Part shown: positions 49,831 through 58,446 of the stretch, piece after piece
How the letters are laid out: every line of letters begins with the position of its first letter
Numbering within the stretch: the first letter of the stretch is position 1
Source: Clostridium sp. ZS2-4
Lineage (GTDB): Bacteria; Bacillota; Clostridia; Clostridiales; Clostridiaceae
Direction of reading: 5' to 3'
Assembly (NCBI RefSeq): GCF_026719745.1
Contig: NZ_JAPPRQ010000052.1
Span: 52,554-116,553 of the forward strand
Length of the DNA stretch: 64,000 nt
The notes under the pieces: model-generated
Told to the model about the DNA's origin: nothing
Databases searched by the model: none
Seen by the model: the letters and a program-made list of their open reading frames with translations, nothing else
Made by a program: the position numbers and the translations under genes

Positions 49831-50589
49831 CTATAAAATAAAATTCTTATCATCAACTACTATTTTTTCTAGCTTTGTTCTATATTTTTCTTCTTTAAGA
49901 TAACCATTATTTTTTTTATACCTCATACAACATTTCATAAACTCATAAGGATATAACAACAAAGCTTCTATAAACTTTTGACTTTTTAAACTTAAATTTT
50001 CAAACTCACAAAATTTGTTTATTAATTCTTCCAAACTTAATATATTAAATTTCTTTTTTATTTTTGCCAGAAAATAAACAGCATCCAGTTCTACCATATC
50101 ATAGCAGCACCCTTGGAGATTTACTATCTCCATTTGGTCCCTTTTATTTAAATTTGTAAAATAAGTATCACCCAAACACACTTCTACTCTATTCATACTT
50201 CTTCTGATAAGCTCTAAGTAATCATTTTCATATATTTCATCTATACAATTTTGTGCTTTATCTAAATACCCTTCTGCACATTGGAGAAATAATTTTTCGA
50301 AACTATTTAATGCCGATTTTTTCTTTACAACTTCAAACTCTCTTCTTATTTTTTTTATATAAATTTTATATTCTTCAACAGTTTTCCCTCTTTTGTCCTC
50401 TAATTTATGTCCTATATAATTATCGTAACCCATAACTTTACTGTGAAATTCACTCATTAAACAAAGCTGATTTATTATATGTTCTTCATTTATTTTAATT
50501 GTTAGTTCTTTTTTTTCCTTAGAATTTATGATTCTTATTCCTCTTTCCATAACATATTCTGAAAAAGATTCTCTAGGTGAGTTTACCAT
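49831..50589 (-). CDS. Degenerate CotS-like protein (pseudokinase)
   Basis: This 252-residue protein aligns with the C-lobe of its CotS neighbours: EFHSKVMGYDN (48-57) corresponds to ELHKASEGFN, and VCLGDTYFTNLN (137-148) to the catalytic FCHHDYANHNIL. About 85 residues of the N-lobe are absent. The catalytic histidines are replaced (HHD to LGD), and the metal-binding DFD is NLQ (157-159). It should not be a kinase; a structural coat role is likely. I chose the ATG at 50589. The reading frame is intact, so it is not a simple pseudogene. Confidence 0.75.
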   Translation of the reverse strand: MVNSPRESFSEYVMERGIRIINSKEKKELTIKINEEHIINQLCLMSEFHSKVMGYDNYIGHKLEDKRGKTVEEYKIYIKKIRREFEVVKKKSALNSFEKLFLQCAEGYLDKAQNCIDEIYENDYLELIRRSMNRVEVCLGDTYFTNLNKRDQMEIVNLQGCCYDMVELDAVYFLAKIKKKFNILSLEELINKFCEFENLSLKSQKFIEALLLYPYEFMKCCMRYKKNNGYLKEEKYRTKLEKIVVDDKNFIL

Positions 50590-50600
50590 AAGCCTCACCC

Positions 50601-50804
50601 CTACTTATCTTTCTTTTTCATTTTACTTACCAAATATTCTCTTTCTCGTTCTAGTTTTTTTAACTTCTTTTGCCTTCTTTTTATCTTCTTCAATCTTTTT
50701 ATATAGCTTTTTAGGTCATCCAGTTCCTTGTCATACTCATCTACATCTACCTTCTCATGTTCTTCAAATATGCTTTCATAATTTTCATTTTCTTTTTTAC
50801 TCAT
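50601..50804 (-). CDS. Small charged coiled-coil protein
   Basis: This 67-residue protein has no recognised family. The first third is acidic (EHEKVDVDEYDKELDD); the last 40 residues are very basic and helical (KRLKKIKRRQKKLKKLERER), likely a coiled coil. The ATG at 50804 comes one base after the stop of the upstream cotS-like gene (TAGTATG), and GGGAGG is well placed, so translation is probably coupled. The context suggests a small spore coat component. Confidence 0.65.
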   Translation of the reverse strand: MSKKENENYESIFEEHEKVDVDEYDKELDDLKSYIKRLKKIKRRQKKLKKLEREREYLVSKMKKKDK

Positions 50805-50805
50805 A

Positions 50806-51807
50806 CTACTCCTCCCACTTAAATTCATTTAAAAATTCCTGTTTTTGCTCTCTATCTTCAATATATTTTTCTAACTTTTTTAAAAAGAATTCTTCTCCCC
50901 AATCTTTTTTTTCCCAATAATATTGAATACCTCTTTGCCAATAATCCTGTGGAAATTCCATAAAAGCTTTTATAATTTCAATAGAATTACTTTTTACTTT
51001 ATTGATAGAATTATAAGCATCTATTACCTCTTTTGCATTTTTATTATCCCATTTTCCATACTTCATTCTTCTTATAAGCAGACTTGCTAAATCATGTAGA
51101 TACGTATCTAAAATACAGTAGTCAAAATCAATTATGTTTACATTATTTTCACTATCAATTAAAATATTATGATTTGCATAGTCATGATGGCAAAAAACTC
51201 TATTTTTAATCTGAGTTTTCATTTCTGAAATATAATCACTTTTTATTAAATCTTGGATTGATCTATCAGCTCTTTTCAGTTCTTCCTCCATTATGCTGAG
51301 ATAAACTTCATCGAATTTTGACTTTTTATCTTTCTTTTCTATCCTATTTTTAAAATCTAAAATCTCATTTTTACGTGTTTTATAGGTTTGTATCCATTTT
51401 AACCATCCTATTCTAGGTTTCATTTCTCTTGTTACATTAAATCCTTCACTAGCTTTATGAAGCTCCGCAAGCTTTAAAGCAGCTAGCTTTACATCTAGAG
51501 GATTATCATAATTGCAAAGTCTTGCATTTATCCAAGGAGTCAAATAAGCATAATAGTCTGTAAGCTTTATATAATCAAGACCATCTTTTGTTTTAATTAT
51601 TTGGGGAATTTTTTGAAATCCGTTTTGTTGAAGATGTTTTATAGCACTAATAATAAAAAGGAAGTGTGGAAATTCATATTTTATAACTTTAAGGCAAAAT
51701 TCATCCTTAGATGTACTAAGTTTATATACATTTTTCACCTTTTCTATGGCATTAATATGCAGCTTAAACTGTTTTTCTACTGTTGTTTTTACCTCATTTA
51801 TATCCAA
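50806..51807 (-). CDS. CotS family spore coat protein (kinase-like fold)
   Basis: This 333-residue CotS-like protein has both catalytic motifs intact (FCHHDYANHNILI and IIDFDYC). It is the first gene of the minus-strand CotS cluster and is divergent from a GT4 gene. I chose the TTG at 51807, 7 bases after GGAGG; an ATG five codons before overlaps that site. A sigma-K-like promoter match lies about 33-58 bases upstream. Confidence 0.86.
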   Translation of the reverse strand: MDINEVKTTVEKQFKLHINAIEKVKNVYKLSTSKDEFCLKVIKYEFPHFLFIISAIKHLQQNGFQKIPQIIKTKDGLDYIKLTDYYAYLTPWINARLCNYDNPLDVKLAALKLAELHKASEGFNVTREMKPRIGWLKWIQTYKTRKNEILDFKNRIEKKDKKSKFDEVYLSIMEEELKRADRSIQDLIKSDYISEMKTQIKNRVFCHHDYANHNILIDSENNVNIIDFDYCILDTYLHDLASLLIRRMKYGKWDNKNAKEVIDAYNSINKVKSNSIEIIKAFMEFPQDYWQRGIQYYWEKKDWGEEFFLKKLEKYIEDREQKQEFLNEFKWEE

Positions 51808-51839
51808 ATGCCATTCCTCCATAAACTACTTCTCTTTCT

Positions 51840-51865
51840 AGTATATGAATATGTTTTTAGTGTGT
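51840..51865 (-). promoter_or_regulatory. Candidate sigma-K promoter of the CotS cluster
   Basis: On the minus strand AC (51865-51864), exactly 16 bases of spacer and CATATACT (51847-51840) fit the sigma-K pattern AC-N16-CATAnnnT. It lies at a suitable distance from the TTG start at 51807. Confidence 0.45.
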
Positions 51866-51927
51866 GAATAATTGCTATCTTCAACCTTATTCTTAAACCT
51901 CTTTCTCTTTTAATTCTTAAAATTTAA

Positions 51928-51953
51928 AACCCTTATCACATTTTCACATACTC
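51928..51953 (+). promoter_or_regulatory. Candidate sigma-K promoter of the GT4 gene
   Basis: AC (51928-51929), exactly 16 bases of spacer and CATACTCT (51946-51953) fit AC-N16-CATAnnnT. It lies 46 bases before the GT4 ATG at 51999 and mirrors the candidate on the other strand. Confidence 0.45.
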
Positions 51954-51998
51954 TTTAATATGTATATATATATAGGGATTGTTTAAGGAGAGGGTTCA

Positions 51999-53117
51999 AT
52001 GAAAATTGCAATTGATGCTAGAGGTATCAATTGGTACAGAGGCACCGGAATTGGTACTTATACAGAAAATGTTGTAAAAAATTTAATTGACATAGATAAA
52101 AATGATTATTTTCGCCTCTATTGGTCAGGTAAAGATTTTGAAAGTTTTCATAGACAAAATGTAGATATAGTTATGACTTCACGTAGACACCATAGATTTT
52201 TTGAACAGACTTATTTTCCTTATGATTTAGAAAGGGAAAATATAGACATTTATCATGTACCACAAAATGGAATTGGATTAATTGAAGAAATTAAATGTAA
52301 AAAAATAATTACTATTCATGATTTAATTCCCTATATAATGCCTGAGACTGTTGGAAAAGGTTACTTACTAAAATTTTTAAGAGAAGTTCCCTACCTTATA
52401 CAAAATGCAGATGGAATTATAACCGTTTCAGAATACTCAAAAAAAGATATATTAAAATTTTTCCCTATAGATGAAAATAAAATCTTTGTAACTCCTCTAG
52501 CAGCTGACAGCATTTATAAACCTTTAAATAAAGAAGTTTGTCTTAACTTTCTAAAAGAAAACTACACTATAGAAACTCCCTTTATATTGTATATAGGTGG
52601 TTTTAGCCAAAGGAAGAATGTAGAAACGCTTATAAATTCATTTATTAAAATAAGTTCCAATTTTGATAAAGACTATTCTTTAGTTATTGTTGGTGCTAGA
52701 AAAGATTTAGGTACTTTTCTAAGTCGTAAATACACTAACTCTTCTAAAATAATTTTCACTGGCTTTGTTCCTCAAAATGATTTACCATATTTTTATAATG
52801 GCTGTGAAGTTTTTGTATATCCATCACTTTATGAAGGCTTTGGTTTACCACCTCTTGAAGCTATGAGCTGCGGTACTCCTGTGATAACATCCAATATTAC
52901 ATCTATCCCAGAAGTTGTTGAAAACAGTGGTATACTTATTAATCCTTATGACGAAGATGAACTTGGAAAATCCATAGAAAAAGTATTAAGCGACAATCTT
53001 CTAAAGCAATCATTAAAAGAAAAATGTCTTAAGCAGGCTTCTAAATTTTCTTGGATTAAAACATCTCAAGCCACACTTGAAGCATATAAAAACATATTCA
53101 ATTCCACCACCGTATAG
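51999..53117 (+). CDS. GT4 glycosyltransferase (CotSA-like)
   Basis: This 372-residue GT-B family 4 glycosyltransferase is a paralogue of the gene at 40862. The N-terminus is [21 protein letters not shown]. The second domain has YIGGFSQRKN and the E-x7-E motif in [27 protein letters not shown] precedes the ATG. It is divergent from the CotS cluster; together they resemble the Bacillus cotS-cotSA pair. The sugar transferred is unknown. Confidence 0.9.
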   Translation: MKIAIDARGINWYRGTGIGTYTENVVKNLIDIDKNDYFRLYWSGKDFESFHRQNVDIVMTSRRHHRFFEQTYFPYDLERENIDIYHVPQNGIGLIEEIKCKKIITIHDLIPYIMPETVGKGYLLKFLREVPYLIQNADGIITVSEYSKKDILKFFPIDENKIFVTPLAADSIYKPLNKEVCLNFLKENYTIETPFILYIGGFSQRKNVETLINSFIKISSNFDKDYSLVIVGARKDLGTFLSRKYTNSSKIIFTGFVPQNDLPYFYNGCEVFVYPSLYEGFGLPPLEAMSCGTPVITSNITSIPEVVENSGILINPYDEDELGKSIEKVLSDNLLKQSLKEKCLKQASKFSWIKTSQATLEAYKNIFNSTTV

Positions 53118-53128
53118 GCAAAATAAAA

Positions 53129-53161
53129 CTGCAGTATGTATATAAAGCTATACATCTGCAG
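53129..53161 (+). terminator. Bidirectional terminator between GT4 and radical SAM genes
   Basis: A stem (53129-53142 with 53149-53161, CTGCAG at its base, one bulged base) lies between convergent genes and is flanked by AAAA and TTT. Confidence 0.75.
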
Positions 53162-53190
53162 CTTTCATTCTTAATATTTATTTAGAATCA

Positions 53191-54573
53191 TTACCCTTTA
53201 GAGAACGCATCATTACCTTTTTCGTTGTAAACCTCTTTCCACATCTTATCTGCATATGGTACCCAATCATCTGCAATTTTTTGAATATTTTTTTTGAATT
53301 TAGAATCGTAGAGCATAGTTTTTCCACCTTCATCAGTTGGTTTTGCTCCTACTTTTTTACAAACTTCTCTAACTACATGTGGATTATCAATCATCATACA
53401 AGGTCTTAACATATTTTTATTGTATGGCTGTCTATGTCTTAACTCCCTAAAGAATGGATCTCTAAATACATCTATTAACTTCTTGTTTTTTAAATTTTGA
53501 GTTGCAAAATGAGCAAAAATGCATGGTTCACAATCCCCATGTACATTTACATGAAAGAAGAATTTTCCCGCAATACATCCTCCAACAAATGGAGCATCAT
53601 TAAAGAAATCCATTGTAAAATATGGTTTTGTATTCCTTATTTCATGAGTTCTCTTACCTAGATACACCCTTTGTTCTGGCGTTAACATCAAATCATAATC
53701 TGGATTTTTTGTTCCGCATGGCATAAATAAGAAGTACCAATTTACCTTAGCTCCTTTTTCTACTAATTTATCGACAAATCTGTCTGATAAAACCGAATCT
53801 ATGTTCAATCTTGTAACCGCTGTGGATACACCAAATAATACTCCTCTTTCATTTAACAAGTCCATTGCATGCATAACCTTTTTATATGTTCCTTTTCCTC
53901 TTCTAGCATCTGTCTCTTCTTCCTCACCTTCAACAGACAACATTGGAACTACATTTCCCAAGTCTCTTATCCTATCTGCAAGTTCTTCATCAATCATTGT
54001 TCCATTAGTAAAAGGTGAAAACATCATATCATCATATTTTTCATACAAATTAAGCATCTCTTTATAAAAGAAAGGCTCTCCCCCCAAAACTATTACCCAG
54101 TATATACCTAACGCTCTAGCCTCTCCTATTATTCTATCTACTTCTTCTATAGGCATTTTAGGTTGGTTTAACAAATCTGCTGCATAACATCCCTTACATC
54201 TTAAATTACACTGCATAGTTGGACTTATAAGCATTGTAAATGGTATTTTGGTATCTTCTTCCTTTAAATATTTAGACCTTTTAGAACCTCCATACCAATT
54301 AGCATTTGATAGAAAATTAGTAAATAATTTCTTTAGGCATTTTTTATTTGTTTTACCTAAAACATTTTGCACCAGCTGATGTGTAGCTGGCTGTGTTTTA
54401 TAATAATTATAAACCACTTCTATTTGTTCTAGCTGTTGCTTATCTTTAGTAACCTTTTTTATTGCTTCAAAAATCCTATCAACATTTTTTTCGGGATTTT
54501 TCTCCATGATGTCTACTACAGTGTTAATAATTTTTTGTTTTACACTCTTCTCTAAGCTGTCTTTTACACTCAT
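53191..54573 (-). CDS. Radical SAM protein of unknown function
   Basis: This 460-residue protein has the radical SAM cluster motif C122-NLR-C126-KG-C129 and a GGEPFF SAM-binding segment. The C-terminal third has further cysteines (GGCIAG, GDCEPC, LRPCMM) that may hold an auxiliary SPASM-like cluster. The first 110 residues are helical and not part of the radical SAM core. Substrate is unknown; no small precursor peptide gene was seen next to it. GGGGGAG precedes the ATG. Confidence 0.85.
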   Translation of the reverse strand: MSVKDSLEKSVKQKIINTVVDIMEKNPEKNVDRIFEAIKKVTKDKQQLEQIEVVYNYYKTQPATHQLVQNVLGKTNKKCLKKLFTNFLSNANWYGGSKRSKYLKEEDTKIPFTMLISPTMQCNLRCKGCYAADLLNQPKMPIEEVDRIIGEARALGIYWVIVLGGEPFFYKEMLNLYEKYDDMMFSPFTNGTMIDEELADRIRDLGNVVPMLSVEGEEEETDARRGKGTYKKVMHAMDLLNERGVLFGVSTAVTRLNIDSVLSDRFVDKLVEKGAKVNWYFLFMPCGTKNPDYDLMLTPEQRVYLGKRTHEIRNTKPYFTMDFFNDAPFVGGCIAGKFFFHVNVHGDCEPCIFAHFATQNLKNKKLIDVFRDPFFRELRHRQPYNKNMLRPCMMIDNPHVVREVCKKVGAKPTDEGGKTMLYDSKFKKNIQKIADDWVPYADKMWKEVYNEKGNDAFSKG

Positions 54574-54710
54574 TACAACTCCCCCTAATAATTGAAATAT
54601 TGAAAATATTCCTTAATAATTTAATATGCAAGTTCATTGCCATTATATTCCTAATTAATTGAAGCTAAATATTTTTAGAAAGATGTTTTCAAAGTAATGA
54701 TACATAAAAA

Positions 54711-54941
54711 AAGAATGTTGCGACGCAACATTCTTATATTCCCCAGTAGCCAATCACCAATCCCCAGAGTAAAGAAAAAAGATAAAAATAAATTAAAATA
54801 GACTTAAAGATAGATTATATCTACTTTAAGTCTATTTTAATTTATTCTAATTTTAGTTTTGCATTAGCAAAATGTCATTGTCTGGTGACTGGGGATTGGC
54901 GACTGGTTACTAGAATAAAATTGTTTCACAATTTTATTCTA
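54711..54941. repeat. Nested-hairpin intergenic element, copy 4
   Basis: About 231 bp of non-coding DNA. The left end is a perfect 12-bp hairpin (54711-54722 with 54724-54735, AGAATGTTGCG type). The right end is a 13-bp hairpin (54911-54923 with 54929-54941, AGAATAAAATTG type). The central stem (54790-54814 with 54820-54843) pairs 24 bases with one bulge. Subterminal arms (CCCCAGTAGCCAATCACC and near complement) are present. It has the same orientation as copy 3 and is very similar in sequence. The right hairpin holds the stop and last codon of the Fe-S protein gene. Confidence 0.88.
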
Positions 54942-55689
54942 TGATGTTTCCTTCCGTCCCAATTATAACTTCACTATATGGAACGATTATATTGGATTCA
55001 AGCATTGCTCTTTTAACTGAATTTACAATACCAGTACAGCATGGAACTGACATTCTTACAACCTTTATACTTCTTATATTATTATTTCTTAATATCTCTG
55101 CTATCTTATCTTTGTAGTATTCATTATCATCAAGTTTTGGACACCCTATCATTGTTATATGATTCTTTATAAAATCTTTGTGAAAATCAGCATAAGCATA
55201 GGCAGTACAATCTGCTGCAATTAATAAATCTGCATTTTCTAAAAAAGCTGATTTAGGATTTATTAATTTTATTTGAACAGGCCATTGTCTTAATTCAGAT
55301 ATATTTTTAATTTCTGTTCCTCTGGAATTCTCTGTTACTGAACTTTTATCATCATGAGTTTTACTTGTGATATCTTCTCTTTTAATCATCTTCGCCATAG
55401 TTCCTGGACAACCACAAGGCATTGGTTTAGCAACTTCCTTCTTTTTCTTCATTTCTGCCATTCTATCTTGAACAGCTTCTTCATTATATTCAGATGCTTC
55501 TCTTTCTATAATTTTTATGGCATCTGTAGGACATGCTGGTAAACAATCTCCTAATCCATCGCAATATTGGTCTGATACAAGTCTTGCCTTTCCATCTACA
55601 AGTTCTATTGCTCCCTCATGACAAGCTGTAACACAAAGTCCGCATCCATTACATTTTTTTTCATCTATTGAAATTATATTTCTTTTCAT
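54934..55689 (-). CDS. Iron-sulfur protein with two 4Fe-4S motifs
   Basis: This 251-residue protein starts with two ferredoxin-like cluster motifs (C-x2-C-x2-C-x3-C near residues 13-23 and C-x5-C-x3-CP near 43-53). A MPCGCPG motif and a C-terminal VPCCTG follow, with a DLLIAADCTAYAY segment between. It is probably an electron carrier or a scaffold working with Hcp. It is divergent from the Crp/Fnr regulator and shares its operator-like palindrome. I chose the ATG at 55689, 8 bases after GGAGG. Confidence 0.82.
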   Translation of the reverse strand: MKRNIISIDEKKCNGCGLCVTACHEGAIELVDGKARLVSDQYCDGLGDCLPACPTDAIKIIEREASEYNEEAVQDRMAEMKKKKEVAKPMPCGCPGTMAKMIKREDITSKTHDDKSSVTENSRGTEIKNISELRQWPVQIKLINPKSAFLENADLLIAADCTAYAYADFHKDFIKNHITMIGCPKLDDNEYYKDKIAEILRNNNIRSIKVVRMSVPCCTGIVNSVKRAMLESNIIVPYSEVIIGTEGNIIE

Positions 55690-55789
55690 TTTAAATTCCT
55701 CCATTCACATTTTTATCTATCAATTAGTATTCAAAATACTGTTTACTCATTTCTTGATTTAATTATAATAAATCTTATATAATTAATAC

Positions 55790-55803
55790 GTAACCTATGT
55801 TAC
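55790..55803. promoter_or_regulatory. Palindromic operator, site 1 (Fe-S/regulator intergenic)
   Basis: GTAAC-CTAT-GTTAC is a perfect 5+5 palindrome, 38 bases before the regulator ATG and about 100 bases before the divergent Fe-S gene. The same pattern occurs upstream of hcp, so it is the likely binding site of the Crp/Fnr-type regulator encoded here. Confidence 0.75.
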
Positions 55804-55841
55804 AAAACTAGAAATTTATTTTAAAATTTAAGGAGAAACAT

Positions 55842-56519
55842 ATGAATTCTATAGTTAACGATTTAAAATTTTGTATGTTATTTAGTAATTTTTCTGAAGA
55901 TGCACTATGTAAAATACTGACAGATATCAGTTATAAAACATCTTCTTTCAATAAAGATCAAACAATAGCCTTGGAAGGAGATCCTCTATCCAACATAGCA
56001 ATAGTTCTTGAAGGAAATGTAGAAGTACAAAAAAATTATCCTTCTGGAAAAACTGTAACTATAAATAAAATCAAACAAGGCGGTATCTTTGGAGAGGTTA
56101 TAATATTTTCAAATATGAAAAACTATCCTTCAACAATAATTTCTACTGATAACTCAAAAATACTCTTTATAGCTAAAACTGACATAGTAAATCTTTGTAG
56201 TTCAAATACAATTTTTCTTAATAAATTTATGGGATTATTGTCTAACAAAATACTTATGTTAAATAAAAAACTTAAGAATCTATCCTATGGAACTATAAGA
56301 GAAAAAATAGCCAGCTTTCTTCTTGATGAGTACAAGAAGCAAAAAAATCTAACTATAAATATAAAATTCTCCAGACAGGAGCTTGCTGACCAATTTGGTA
56401 CAACTCGTCCATCCCTGTCTAGAGAATTAATCAACATGAGAGATGATAATTTAATTGAATTTACTCGCACTACTATGACTATCGTAGATTTAGATAAATT
56501 GGAAGAGTGCTTATTCTAG
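55842..56519 (+). CDS. Crp/Fnr family regulator (HcpR-like)
   Basis: This 225-residue protein has an N-terminal cyclic-nucleotide-binding fold (about 10-130, EGDPLSNIAIVLEGNVEV and GGIFGEVIIFS) and a C-terminal winged helix (SRQELADQFGTTRPSLSRELINM, about 178-200). Fnr-type cluster cysteines are not grouped, so it may sense nitric oxide through haem or another way, as HcpR does (inference). It converges on hcp with a single base between the two stop codons. AAGGAGAAACAT precedes the ATG. Confidence 0.88.
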   Translation: MNSIVNDLKFCMLFSNFSEDALCKILTDISYKTSSFNKDQTIALEGDPLSNIAIVLEGNVEVQKNYPSGKTVTINKIKQGGIFGEVIIFSNMKNYPSTIISTDNSKILFIAKTDIVNLCSSNTIFLNKFMGLLSNKILMLNKKLKNLSYGTIREKIASFLLDEYKKQKNLTINIKFSRQELADQFGTTRPSLSRELINMRDDNLIEFTRTTMTIVDLDKLEECLF

Positions 56520-56520
56520 C

Positions 56521-58173
56521 TTATTCTTCACCCATGAATAATTTAATATCATCTTCCACACTGCCAATACCTGCAATACCAAAATTCTCTACTAAAACCT
56601 TAGCAACATTTGGTGATAAAAAGGCTGGTAGTGTTGGCCCAAGGTGAATATTTTTAACTCCTAAATGCAATAATGCAAGTAGTACTATTACGGCTTTTTG
56701 TTCATACCATGCAATATTATATGAAATTGGAAGTTCGTTTATATCCTCTAAACCAAATACTTCTTTTAATTTTAGAGCTATTATGGCAAGTGAGTATGAG
56801 TCATTACATTGACCTGCATCAAGTACCCTTGGTATTCCACCGATATTTCCTAACTCCAACTTATTGTATTTATATTTAGCACATCCGGCTGTAAGTATTA
56901 CAGTATCCTTTGGCAGTGCTTTTGCAAAATCTGTATAGTAATTTCTACTCTTTATTCTTCCATCACAACCAGCCATTACAAAGAATCTCTTTATAGCACC
57001 ACTCTTTACTGCCTCTACTACTTTATCGGCTAGTGCTAACACTTGGTTGTGAGCAAATCCTCCTATTATTTCTCCTTTTTCAATTTCTACAGGAGGCTTA
57101 CATTTCTTAGCATGTTCTATTATTTTTGAAAAATCCTTGGCTTTTCCATCTACTCTATCTGGTATATGTTTTACTCCTTCAAAACCAGCTTCTCCTGTAG
57201 TATATACTCTATCTTTATAGGAATCCTTTGGTGGAATTATGCAGTTTGTTGTCATCAGAATTGGTCCATTGAAGCTTTCAAATTCTTCGTTTTGTTTCCA
57301 CCATGCATTACCGTAGTTACCTACAAAATGGTCATATTTCTTAAAAGCAGGATAGTAGTGTGCTGGCAGCATTTCACTATGAGTATACACGTCTATCCCA
57401 GTTCCATCTGTTTGTTTAAGAAGTTTCTCAATATCCTTTAAGTCATGGCCGCTTATTAAAATTCCTGGATTACTTCCAACGCCTATGTTAACATTTGTTA
57501 TTTCTGGATTTCCATAAGTTTCAGTATTAGCTTTATCTAATAATGCCATTACATCTACGCCATATTTTCCACACTCTAATACAATACCTGTCATTTCATC
57601 CACAGTTAATCCACCATTAGTTGTTGACGCTAATGCTTTTTTTATAAAAGTAAATATTTCATTCTGTGTATATCCTAAATTATGTGCATGATGGGCGTAG
57701 GCTGCCATTCCTTTAACTCCATAAATTAAAAGCTCTCTTAAAGATCTTACATCTTCATTTTCTGTTGATAAAACTCCTACACTCTTTGCTTTTTCTTCAA
57801 ATTCTTCTACAGTGCTTCCTGTCCAAAGTGCAGAATCATGACTTATATCCTCTACATTTTCTCCAGCTTTTATTAATGCTAATTTTAATTCTTCTCTTAA
57901 TTCTAAACCTTTTTTTATTTTATCTACAAAAACAACTTTATCAAAATTTGCATTAGTTATAGTTGCAAAAAGTCCATTCATTATAAATTTATTTATTCTT
58001 TCTGTTAGTTCTTCTAATTTTTCAGCTTTTACAGCATATAATGAAATCCCTTTGATAGTATACATTAATAAATCTTGTAAATTTGCTACATCATCTGTTT
58101 TTCCGCAAACTCCTCTATTGGTGCAGCCTTTGCATCCAGCTGCCTCTTGACATTGATAACAAAACATACTCAT
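56521..58173 (-). CDS. hcp: Hydroxylamine reductase / hybrid-cluster protein
   Basis: This 550-residue Hcp contains a 4Fe-4S and a hybrid iron-sulfur-oxo cluster. Enzymes of this family reduce hydroxylamine or, more likely in vivo, nitric oxide. The N-terminal cysteines (C5-YQ-C8, C14, C17, C23) hold the first cluster; hybrid-cluster ligands are expected in [26 protein letters not shown] and [11 protein letters not shown] chose the ATG at 58173, 8 bases after GGAGG. A TGTAAC-N4-GTTACA palindrome lies 86 bases upstream. Confidence 0.96.
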   Translation of the reverse strand: MSMFCYQCQEAAGCKGCTNRGVCGKTDDVANLQDLLMYTIKGISLYAVKAEKLEELTERINKFIMNGLFATITNANFDKVVFVDKIKKGLELREELKLALIKAGENVEDISHDSALWTGSTVEEFEEKAKSVGVLSTENEDVRSLRELLIYGVKGMAAYAHHAHNLGYTQNEIFTFIKKALASTTNGGLTVDEMTGIVLECGKYGVDVMALLDKANTETYGNPEITNVNIGVGSNPGILISGHDLKDIEKLLKQTDGTGIDVYTHSEMLPAHYYPAFKKYDHFVGNYGNAWWKQNEEFESFNGPILMTTNCIIPPKDSYKDRVYTTGEAGFEGVKHIPDRVDGKAKDFSKIIEHAKKCKPPVEIEKGEIIGGFAHNQVLALADKVVEAVKSGAIKRFFVMAGCDGRIKSRNYYTDFAKALPKDTVILTAGCAKYKYNKLELGNIGGIPRVLDAGQCNDSYSLAIIALKLKEVFGLEDINELPISYNIAWYEQKAVIVLLALLHLGVKNIHLGPTLPAFLSPNVAKVLVENFGIAGIGSVEDDIKLFMGEE

Positions 58174-58258
58174 AGGTAACCCCTCCATTTATTTTTATTA
58201 AAATACTGTTCAAAATTCATCTTATGCTTAAATTATAAATAGATATAAAAAAAGAATC

Positions 58259-58274
58259 TGTAACATTTGTTACA
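58259..58274. promoter_or_regulatory. Palindromic operator, site 2 (upstream of hcp)
   Basis: TGTAAC-ATTT-GTTACA is a perfect 6+6 palindrome 86 bases before the hcp start. It matches site 1 (GTAAC-N4-GTTAC) and makes a two-member regulon of hcp and the Fe-S/regulator pair likely. Confidence 0.8.
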
Positions 58275-58446
58275 AACTCTTGCTTTATTTTAAGAATGGA
58301 TATTTTTTCTTTTTCTTAAAAACATTTTGTTAATTAAGTAGGTTAATATATTTTCCACCTCCTATTTATGGTATGATATAATATAATTTAATTGGTTTTA
58401 TTCTTATAATAAAACCTTACTAAAAACAAAGAAAAAGGTGGATGGT

